Shown here: positions 27,295 through 33,595 of the stretch, piece by piece | Numbering within the stretch: position 1 is the first letter of the stretch | Layout: the number at the start of each line of letters is the position of its first letter | From: an uncultured Bacteroidales bacterium | GTDB taxonomy: Bacteria; Bacteroidota; Bacteroidia; Bacteroidales; F082 | NCBI GenBank assembly: GCA_947303395.1 | Contig: CAMYYD010000013.1 | Location: forward strand, 1 to 63,476 | Reading direction: 5' to 3' | DNA length: 63,476 nucleotides | Notes under the pieces: model-generated | Seen by the model: the letters and a program-made list of their open reading frames with translations, nothing else | Databases searched by the model: none | Told to the model about the DNA's origin: nothing | Made by a program: the position numbers and the translations under genes

Positions 27295-27390
27295 TTAACA
27301 ACTAAACAATACTATTCCATTGCGCCATTTGGCGATTTCATCTTCTTTAAAAACTCTACGATGCTCTTTTGGTATTGATTCTAAATCGAT
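27295..27390 (-). other. Open stretch of 31 codons without a usual start codon
   Basis: Directly after the -7 element the minus strand encodes IDLESIPKEHRRVFKEDEIA and KWRNGIVLFSC before a TAA 11 bases upstream of the 27283 ATG. The composition looks protein-like, but there is no ATG/GTG/TTG at its beginning. It may be the remnant of a gene tail, a leader peptide starting at ATC, or chance. Confidence 0.2.
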
Positions 27391-27392
27391 GG

Positions 27393-27443
27393 CAAAGATA
27401 TAACATTTTTGGCAAATAACTGGAATTTTTGCCAAAAATGTTA
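27393..27443 (-). promoter_or_regulatory. -7 promoter overlapped by a perfect 16-base inverted repeat (operator-like)
   Basis: The -7 element TATCTTTG (27400-27393, minus strand) is preceded at once by TTTGCCAAAAATGTTA and its exact complement TAACATTTTTGGCAAA (27401-27416 and 27428-27443), separated by 11 bases. The palindrome covers the -33 region. This is the arrangement of a repressor operator for the downstream unknown gene. Confidence 0.6.
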
Positions 27444-27483
27444 CAAATGCTGTGCGGAGGAATAATCAATTATGGGAAGAACT

Positions 27484-27679
27484 GTCGTGCTGAAGGCACG
27501 AAACATTATTAGCCCCTGGTAACGCCTGGGGTTTAATGGTGGATATGTTATGGTTTTTTATAAAAAAACGTTGAGACGCGCCGTTCCGGCGCGCCTCAAC
27601 GTATGAAAACATATCTATATTTCACATTTTACCCCAGGCATTGCCTGAGGCTAATAGAATAGTGTACCTCCGGCACACT
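27484..27679. repeat. 196-base imperfect inverted-repeat element centred on a perfect palindrome
   Basis: The two halves match in inverted orientation: GTGCTGAAGGCAC...ATTAGCCCCTGG...GCCTGGGGT on the left, and the complement of ACCCCAGGC...GGCTAAT...GTGTACCTCCGGCACAC on the right. GATATGTT/AACATATC lies inside. At the centre is GTTGAGACGCGCC-GTTCC-GGCGCGCCTCAAC. No open frame is in it. It fills most of the 468-base gap between the genes ending at 27770 and starting at 27283. Confidence 0.75.
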
Positions 27680-27769
27680 TTATTTCGACCTAAATATCAC
27701 AAGTTGATTAAATATTTATATTATCTTTATGATAAAAGATAGTATTTATCAAAACTATTATTTAACCAA

Positions 27770-28129
27770 TCAAAGCCATTTCTCACCTTTTATCACAAAC
27801 AGCAGTTTTTCTTGAATGAAATCAGAATAGTTGGGGATCGTTTTCTCTTTGTCTTTCCATAGTTCATAATCATTCATTAACTTTGATACGTTAATGATTT
27901 TTGTTGAAAACAACTTACGCTTAATAATATAAATCTCATAATTATTACATTCACAACCCAAGTCAGAACCACATACTTGAACCATTATACCTGATTGGTG
28001 ATTTTTGAATATTACAGACGGATATGATCTTAAACCAATTGTTATATCTTTTACCACATAATGTTCGTAAATTAAAAAATAAAAATGGTTTAAAATAAGC
28101 AATAAATTCTCTAACTGAAACTCTTTCAT
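27770..28129 (-). CDS. Small protein of unknown function
   Basis: Not recognised. 119 residues, cytoplasmic in appearance, with a hydrophobic N-terminal half (LLLILNHFYFLIYEHYVV), a central VCGSDLGCECNNYEIYII segment with clustered Cys, and the C-terminal block PNYSDFIQEKLLFVIKGEKWL. This looks like a compact alpha/beta domain and recalls small immunity-type or YD-less accessory proteins, but I cannot assign a family. It begins 9 bases after the stop of the OppB-like permease and could be the last gene of that operon. It is A/T-richer than the permease gene. Confidence 0.5.
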   Translation of the reverse strand: MKEFQLENLLLILNHFYFLIYEHYVVKDITIGLRSYPSVIFKNHQSGIMVQVCGSDLGCECNNYEIYIIKRKLFSTKIINVSKLMNDYELWKDKEKTIPNYSDFIQEKLLFVIKGEKWL

Positions 28130-28138
28130 AATAATATT

Positions 28139-29197
28139 TTATTTAATTCTGACTCTTGGATCGAGTATTCCGTAAATAATATCAACAACAATATTTATAA
28201 TAATCAGCATCACTCCTATTAATAATACCGCGCCCATGACGACAGGGAAGTCGAATTTGTCGAGCGCATCGACGATGACAACGCCGATTCCTTTCCAGTC
28301 GAAGACGTATTCCACGAAGACGGCACCTGCGAGGAGGCTTGCAAACCATCCGGAAACTGCAGTAACCACTGGCGTCATAGCGTTTCTGAGAGCGTGAACA
28401 CCAATTACACGCCACTTCTTCAAACCTTTAGCTTTCGCGGTGCGGATGTAATCCATAGACATCACCTCGAGCAAGGTAGTTCTTGTAAGTTCAGTTATAA
28501 CAGCCAATGGTCGCAAACCGAGCGTCAATGCCGGTAAAATGAGGTTTTTCAAGTCGAGATAAGCTCCATTGCCGTAATCGTCAACGGAGAAAAGGCTTCC
28601 GGTCATGCTAAGACCTGTAACCGACTCTAAAACGAAGCCGAAAAGCCATGCGATGAGGATGGCTGCGAAAAACGAGGGCAGCGACATCCCTATCGTGGTG
28701 ATAAACAACGTCAAACGATTCAAGAAGTTGCTGTTCACGATGGCAGTGAGAACGCCAAGTAAAACTCCTATCATAAAAGCGAACAAAATCGACACAAATG
28801 CGAGTATCAAAGTGTTTGGGAAAGCTTCGGAAAGTATAGTACCAACTGGTCGTTTGCTCTGATACGAATAGCGCAGATACGGTGTCTTGAAGATGATTTT
28901 CGTGCTGCCAACAATTGCGATTCGAGCATACGGCTCGTATTTCGACAAATCTTTATTTTCGTTGTAAAACGAGATAAACGAAAGGTCATTTAAATAGTCA
29001 ACGTATTGTTTTCCAATGCTTTGGTCGAGACCGAGTTCGTGACGGATAGCCTGAACGTCCTGTTCGTCGGCACGCTGACCGAGCATCATGCGAACAGGGT
29101 CGCCGGGAACAATTGTGAAAAGGAAAAACACCAGCGTCGCCACGCCCCAGAGGACGAGGATGCCGTAGAGTATTTTTCTCACAATGTACGCAAACAT
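28139..29197 (-). CDS. OppB/DppB-type ABC transporter permease
   Basis: A 352-residue inner-membrane permease. The N-terminus MFAYIVRKILYGILVLWGVATLVFFL and the GDPVRMMLG block are the OppB-family start. Six hydrophobic spans are visible. The cytoplasmic EAA loop is DYIRTAKAKGLKKWRVIGVHALRNA (about 245-270), which contacts the ATPase. The family imports oligopeptides or nickel. An insertion between spans 1 and 2 (about 60-120) is longer than in E. coli OppB. No OppC, ATPase or binding protein is adjacent, so the rest of the transporter must be elsewhere. It begins one base after BT_3928 stops (operon DUF1599 - BT_3928 - this gene). Confidence 0.9.
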   Translation of the reverse strand: MFAYIVRKILYGILVLWGVATLVFFLFTIVPGDPVRMMLGQRADEQDVQAIRHELGLDQSIGKQYVDYLNDLSFISFYNENKDLSKYEPYARIAIVGSTKIIFKTPYLRYSYQSKRPVGTILSEAFPNTLILAFVSILFAFMIGVLLGVLTAIVNSNFLNRLTLFITTIGMSLPSFFAAILIAWLFGFVLESVTGLSMTGSLFSVDDYGNGAYLDLKNLILPALTLGLRPLAVITELTRTTLLEVMSMDYIRTAKAKGLKKWRVIGVHALRNAMTPVVTAVSGWFASLLAGAVFVEYVFDWKGIGVVIVDALDKFDFPVVMGAVLLIGVMLIIINIVVDIIYGILDPRVRIK

Positions 29198-29198
29198 A

Positions 29199-30290
29199 TT
29201 ATTTCACAAGCGGAAAATCGATTTTAGACCACTTATTTTTAATGACTCCGTTATCAATCAGCATCAAGCCGGGATTCGAGCGCACCATGGTCTTCAGCTC
29301 AAGCTCGTCGCCATAATAAACATCGTTGAAAATCAGATATTCATCATTCAGTTTCTCAACGTATTCAGGCGATGCGGCTGTCAGCCAGATATATTCAAAT
29401 CCTTGATTATAAGCAACTTCCGTCATTTTTATACAATTCTCGAAATCTTTTTCGGTCATCTCTTCGAGATAAGGAGCCACGAAGACGTATAGATTCTCAG
29501 AATCGAACAAAATATGCGTAACATCCTCGCCTTCCTCGTCCAAAATGGCGAATCCGAGAGCGTTGGAACCGCCTTCAGAACGTTGCGACACAAAGGTCCA
29601 CTGGCTCATCCAAACGCTGTCGTTCCAAGGGTAGTTCGGTGACTCAAACTCTTGAGTCTCACCGGTTTCGTTGTTCTCGTACGTCACAAAAATCTTACCT
29701 GCATCAAAGCCTTGTGGTGTCATGTCCTTCCCCACCTTCCAGTCCATGAAATCGATGGCCGGCAAATGGCGGATGTTATGAATCTCAAACCAAGTGAAGC
29801 AAATCATAAAGATGATTGCAAGCGTCCACTCTCCCAAACGCGTTAATCGTCTGTTTCTCAGCGACTTATTATTGATAATCACCGGCAAAAGTACCGCATC
29901 AATGACAATATTTTTACCAAACGTCTGCCAGTTGGTTAGTTTTATCGCCGCTCCGAAGCAGCCGCAATCGGGCACGAGGTTGTATAAGGCATCGAACAAC
30001 GTGGTGGTGGTGAAAAATAGCATGAGGAGGGTCGCGCCGAGCGTAGCGAGGCGCGGCAAGACGTTGGTTAACAAGCAGATACCAACAATAAACTCCGCCA
30101 AAATCATCACCAAGGCAAGCACGAGAGCAGCGTCGTTCATCCACTCCATTCCATAAGCTGTAAGATATTCAAGCATCTTGTACTTCGTACCAAGCGGATC
30201 GACACCTTTCGTGAAACTGCTGAAAATAAACAGCAATCCGACGAGAATCCTGCATACCGCAACCACCGTTTTCTTTGCCGAACCTGCCAT
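29199..30290 (-). CDS. BT_3928-like DoxX/MauE-type membrane protein
   Basis: A 363-residue protein. The N-terminal half has four hydrophobic spans, LVGLLFIFSSFTKGVDPLGTKYKMLEYL followed by LVMILAEFIVGICLL, the DoxX/MauE arrangement. A PDCGCFGAAIKLTNWQTFGKN motif resembles the Cys pair of MauE-like redox membrane proteins. A soluble C-terminal domain (about 185-363) may be periplasmic. This architecture and its partnership with DUF1599 and nearby folP match the Bacteroidetes BT_3928 family. Its role is not established; handling of disulfide or electron flow is an inference. Its ATG overlaps the DUF1599 stop by one base (TAATG). Confidence 0.8.
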   Translation of the reverse strand: MAGSAKKTVVAVCRILVGLLFIFSSFTKGVDPLGTKYKMLEYLTAYGMEWMNDAALVLALVMILAEFIVGICLLTNVLPRLATLGATLLMLFFTTTTLFDALYNLVPDCGCFGAAIKLTNWQTFGKNIVIDAVLLPVIINNKSLRNRRLTRLGEWTLAIIFMICFTWFEIHNIRHLPAIDFMDWKVGKDMTPQGFDAGKIFVTYENNETGETQEFESPNYPWNDSVWMSQWTFVSQRSEGGSNALGFAILDEEGEDVTHILFDSENLYVFVAPYLEEMTEKDFENCIKMTEVAYNQGFEYIWLTAASPEYVEKLNDEYLIFNDVYYGDELELKTMVRSNPGLMLIDNGVIKNKWSKIDFPLVK

Positions 30291-30838
30291 TATTTCTTTC
30301 CTTCGTTAATCAAAATCATGCAGAAAACAGCATAATTGATCATGTCGTAATAGTTAGCATCAAGGCCTTCCGAGATCAAAGTTTTACCGTTGTTATCCTC
30401 TATCTCCTTGACTCTCAATATCTTCATCAAAATCAAATCGGTCATCGATGAGATTCTCATACTGCGCCAAGCTTCATCGTAATCGTGGTTTTTCTTCGAC
30501 ATCAGGTCGAATGCCTCGTCGAGAACCTTTTTATACAGCTCGGATGCTCTCTCAAAGTCCAAATCAGGCTGTTCGACAACGCCAAGCTGTAGCTGTATTA
30601 TCGCCATTGCCGAATAGTTGATGATGCCGATAAATTCTGGCTCAATGCCTTCATTTACAAGGTGTTCCTTCTTTCTCTGCAAACTTCTAATTCTATTCGC
30701 CTTGATAAAAATTTGGTCGGTGAGCGACTCTGTGCGCATGATTCGCCACGCTGCACCGTAATCCTGCATCTTCTTGTCGAAAATATCGCGGCACTGCGCC
30801 ACCACTTGCTGATATTCTGCTGTCGTATCTCTCTTCAT
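30290..30838 (-). CDS. DUF1599 protein (two tandem MazG-like nucleotide-associated domains)
   Basis: A 182-residue cytoplasmic protein made of two homologous halves. VVAQCRDIFDKKMQDYGAAWRIMRTESLTDQIFIKANRI (about 12-50) is repeated as KVLDEAFDLMSKKNHDYDEAWRSMRISSMTDLILMKILRV (about 105-145). Each half carries the K-x-x-D-Y-x-x-A-W-R-x-M-R signature of DUF1599, a family linked to nucleotide modification and pyrophosphohydrolase folds. Biochemical function is unproven. It is first gene of the operon with BT_3928 and the permease, divergent from folP, a Bacteroidales neighbourhood I recognise. Confidence 0.88.
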   Translation of the reverse strand: MKRDTTAEYQQVVAQCRDIFDKKMQDYGAAWRIMRTESLTDQIFIKANRIRSLQRKKEHLVNEGIEPEFIGIINYSAMAIIQLQLGVVEQPDLDFERASELYKKVLDEAFDLMSKKNHDYDEAWRSMRISSMTDLILMKILRVKEIEDNNGKTLISEGLDANYYDMINYAVFCMILINEGKK

Positions 30839-30852
30839 TGAAAAAATTTTTA

Positions 30853-30860
30853 TAATTTTG
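30853..30860 (+). promoter_or_regulatory. -7 promoter element for folP
   Basis: TAATTTTG, 24 bases upstream of the folP ATG, within the 45-base divergent region shared with the DUF1599 gene. Confidence 0.5.
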
Positions 30861-30883
30861 CGTTTGTAAAATTACACATTTTT

Positions 30884-31711
30884 ATGTTACAAATAGCGAG
30901 TAGAGAACAAATTTTTTCTTGGAACCGTCCCGTCGTGATGGGAATCATGAACGTGACACCCGATTCTTTCTTCGATGGCGGTAAGTATCAAGGACTTACA
31001 GCTGTAATTGAACATTGTAAAAAGATGGTCAGCGAGGGTGCCGACATTCTCGATTTAGGAGCCTTTTCCACCCGACCAGGCAGCGAACGAATCTCCGACA
31101 AGGAAGAAATCAAACGCATAATTCCGGCATTAAAAGCCATCAGAAAAGAGTTTCCGAACATCCCGATTTCAATTGACACATTCCGTCAAAGCGTTGCTGC
31201 TCAATGCATTGCAGAAGGAGCAGATATCATAAACGACATCTCGGGCGGACTCTTCGACGAGGCGATGATTCCGTATATCGGCAAAAATCATATTCCTTAT
31301 ATTTTGATGCATATTACAGGCACTCTCGAAGGTATGCATCATGAAGAAATCATCAGCGAGGATGTTCATAATAAAGTCCATCAATTCCTTGAAAATCAAG
31401 TGAATAAGATTTTAGAATATGGTGAGCAGCAGATTATTTTAGACCCTGGAATCGGGTTTAATAAGACTATTGAATGCAACTTCGCTTTACTTCGCGACCT
31501 CGACCAATATCGCGTAAATGGCTTGCCTATTTTGATTGGAATCTCCCGTAAATCACTGATTTATAAAACTTTAGGATTTACACCACAAGAGGCATTAAAC
31601 GGCACAACGGTGTTAAATACCATCGCTTTAATGAACGGCGCCGATATTTTAAGAGTGCATAACGTGAAAGAAGCCGTCGAATCAGTGAAACTTGTGCATG
31701 CTGTTTATTAA
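30884..31711 (+). CDS. folP: Dihydropteroate synthase
   Basis: A 275-residue TIM-barrel enzyme joining p-aminobenzoate to 6-hydroxymethyl-dihydropterin pyrophosphate in folate synthesis; the target of sulfonamides. Both Prosite-type signatures are present: VVMGIMNVTPDSFFDGGKY (about 18-36) and GADILDLGAFSTRPGSERI (about 51-69). Also seen are DTFRQSVA, IINDISGG, LDPGIGFNKT and the C-terminal LRVHNV block. Length is typical. The stop codon is followed within three bases by copy 1 of the 150-base inverted-repeat element. Confidence 0.97.
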   Translation: MLQIASREQIFSWNRPVVMGIMNVTPDSFFDGGKYQGLTAVIEHCKKMVSEGADILDLGAFSTRPGSERISDKEEIKRIIPALKAIRKEFPNIPISIDTFRQSVAAQCIAEGADIINDISGGLFDEAMIPYIGKNHIPYILMHITGTLEGMHHEEIISEDVHNKVHQFLENQVNKILEYGEQQIILDPGIGFNKTIECNFALLRDLDQYRVNGLPILIGISRKSLIYKTLGFTPQEALNGTTVLNTIALMNGADILRVHNVKEAVESVKLVHAVY

Positions 31712-31714
31712 TCG

Positions 31715-31866
31715 CACGCAGATCTCGCAGAATCCGCAGATTTTCTCTATTCTTCCACATGGATTTGTTCGCAAGCGAACTGATCTCGCAGAGCTTCTGC
31801 GAATTCTGCTCGCTTGCGAGCTAATTCTTCAATGTCCATTTCTGCGTTTTCTGCGATTTCTGCGTG
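31715..31866 (+). repeat. About 150-base terminal-inverted-repeat element, copy 1
   Basis: It begins CACGCAGATCTCGCAGAA and ends with a near-complement TTTCTGCGATTTCTGCGTG. Two internal palindromes are TTCGCAAGCGAA and GCTCGCTTGCGAGC. It lies between the folP stop and the cdaA promoter, contains no credible gene, and is related to 51271-51360 (half copy) and 56776-56926 (inverted full copy). Confidence 0.82.
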
Positions 31867-31904
31867 AGAAAAAAGAAAAAATTTTTCATTTTAAAAAATA
31901 TTTG

Positions 31905-31912
31905 TATTTTTG
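31905..31912 (+). promoter_or_regulatory. -7 promoter element for cdaA
   Basis: TATTTTTG followed by TG, 19 bases upstream of the cdaA ATG. Confidence 0.5.
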
Positions 31913-31930
31913 TGAGTTAATTCAAACGTT

Positions 31931-32731
31931 ATGGTTGACTTGATGATAAGCGCTTTTATTCAGATTCGTTATTTGGACATTCTGGATATCTTTTTGGTGG
32001 GATTGCTGCTGTATTTCCTTTACACGCTTGTGAAAGGAAGCACGGCAATCAACATCTTCATCGGCATCGTGGCGGTGATTATCGGCCTCAAAATCGTGAC
32101 ATTGCTGCACATGGAGCTCCTCACCTACATCCTCGGAGCCTTCGTCAACGTCGGTTTCATCGCATTGATTATCATCTTCCAACCTGAAATACGTAGGTTT
32201 TTGTTAAGCATCGGAACGTCAAAGTTCGCCATCGGTTTCCGTAGGTTCTTCGCACGTTTCGGCGTGACTTACAAAGACTCTGACGACACCGACCTCGATC
32301 CTATCTGCGAGGCCTGCATCTCAATGGGAAACGACAAGGTCGGCGCTTTGATTCTTCTCACGCAAGAGAATGATTTACAAGACATTATCGATACCGGAGT
32401 GGTTATCGACGCTGTCATCAGCAAACCTTTGCTTGAAAATATTTTCTTCAAAAACAGTCCACTCCACGACGGCGCTATGGTCATCTCCAACAACAAAATC
32501 GTGGCTGCACGTTGCATCCTTCCAATCACGCAACAAACAAGATTACCAGGCAGTTACGGTCTCCGTCACCGTGCAGGAATAGGCGTTTCAGAGACTCACG
32601 ACTGCATCGTTCTGGTCGTCTCCGAAGAGACTGGCAGCATCCGCATCGTCTTCGACGGCAAAGTCACCGACGTGAAGCCAAGCGAAATGAAGGCAAAAAT
32701 CAAAGAGATTCAGGGCCGCAAAAGACTTTAG
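31931..32731 (+). CDS. cdaA: Diadenylate cyclase (membrane-anchored CdaA type)
   Basis: A 266-residue enzyme making cyclic di-AMP from two ATP. Three N-terminal membrane helices (about 14-34, 38-56 and 64-84) are followed by the DisA_N cyclase domain. The catalytic PLHDGAMVI is at 177-185 (DGA 180-182) and GLRHRAGIG (RHR 212-214) is present. The second messenger controls potassium, osmotic and cell-wall homeostasis in other phyla; the Bacteroidetes role is less known. No regulator (CdaR-like) or glmM gene is adjacent. The stop codon lies inside the first unit of a heptad repeat. Confidence 0.95.
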   Translation: MVDLMISAFIQIRYLDILDIFLVGLLLYFLYTLVKGSTAINIFIGIVAVIIGLKIVTLLHMELLTYILGAFVNVGFIALIIIFQPEIRRFLLSIGTSKFAIGFRRFFARFGVTYKDSDDTDLDPICEACISMGNDKVGALILLTQENDLQDIIDTGVVIDAVISKPLLENIFFKNSPLHDGAMVISNNKIVAARCILPITQQTRLPGSYGLRHRAGIGVSETHDCIVLVVSEETGSIRIVFDGKVTDVKPSEMKAKIKEIQGRKRL

Positions 32732-32780
32732 ACTTTAGACTTTAGACCTTAGACTTTAGACGTTAGTCTTTAGCCATTAG
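32729..32780 (+). repeat. TTAGACN heptad repeat, 3' end of cdaA
   Basis: Six to seven 7-base units (TTTAGAC, TTTAGAC, CTTAGAC, TTTAGAC, GTTAGTC, TTTAGCC) begin at the cdaA TAG stop and continue to the convergent lipoprotein gene. No hairpin-plus-T-tract terminator was seen. Confidence 0.8.
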
Positions 32781-32783
32781 CCG

Positions 32784-33593
32784 CTATTTCATTTCAATTA
32801 AATAATCCCTATCCGTTTTGTAGAAATAACGCTCGTAAGGATCGTAGCGGTAGCGAGTTATAGTGTCAATTGGCTCAACTTGATGATTATCAATGTATTT
32901 ATTCATCATGAAATCATAGCAATAGCCAGCATAAAGGCGACCTAAAATTGTGGCAAATTTGTAAAATCCATCAATGTTAATCGTGTCACAATAGGTCTTT
33001 GTAATCACCTTACTATTCTGATAATCAATGTCAAACACAACATCAGTATCGTTAAAATAGTTCTGTTCTGTGAACGTCATCGTGGAAATTGTATCATTTG
33101 CAAGATTGAACCACGTGGCAACATTCACCAAATCAACTGGCACATCAGCGCAATAGCGATGCTCGTAAACCCAGTCGCAATAACGTTGTGGCTCGCACAC
33201 CTCCGTCACCTCAATTCGAGGTATTTCAATCACCCAATGAGTCGAATCAGGTTGCGAGGTTTCGTTCTCCCAATACTCCACTGAAAGACCATAATCTTTC
33301 AAAGTTTCTTGCATCGTTAAGTAAATGATATCCAAATATTTATCATCATCTACTTTATCTATTACTTTAACTTGTTTTTCAAGATAAGCGATCTGGGTTT
33401 GAAGCGAAGAATCGGCCAAGTATTCAGGGATGGAATCATTGCGGAGGTTCCTTTTTTCAAGCCTATTCGGAAGATATAATGCCACGACGGTCTTGCGGTT
33501 GTTTTTCACAAAACGGCGCGCAACACTTTGTTGCTCTGAACATGAGAGCAACAACAAAACCGCTGCGGATAATATCAAAATGAACTTTTTCAT
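32784..33593 (-). CDS. Lipoprotein of unknown function
   Basis: Not recognised. 269 residues with signal sequence MKKFILILSAAVLLLLSC (lipobox Cys at residue 18). The mature part starts basic, carries a short coiled-coil-like stretch (TQIAYLEKQVKVIDKVDDD, about 66-84), then a beta-rich domain with paired Cys motifs (CEPQRYCDWVYEHRYC, about 130-147). The end is RYRYDPYERYFYKTDRDYLIEM. The predicted place is the periplasmic face of the inner or outer membrane. It follows parC by two bases and is probably cotranscribed with it. Confidence 0.65.
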   Translation of the reverse strand: MKKFILILSAAVLLLLSCSEQQSVARRFVKNNRKTVVALYLPNRLEKRNLRNDSIPEYLADSSLQTQIAYLEKQVKVIDKVDDDKYLDIIYLTMQETLKDYGLSVEYWENETSQPDSTHWVIEIPRIEVTEVCEPQRYCDWVYEHRYCADVPVDLVNVATWFNLANDTISTMTFTEQNYFNDTDVVFDIDYQNSKVITKTYCDTINIDGFYKFATILGRLYAGYCYDFMMNKYIDNHQVEPIDTITRYRYDPYERYFYKTDRDYLIEMK

Positions 33594-33595
33594 TT

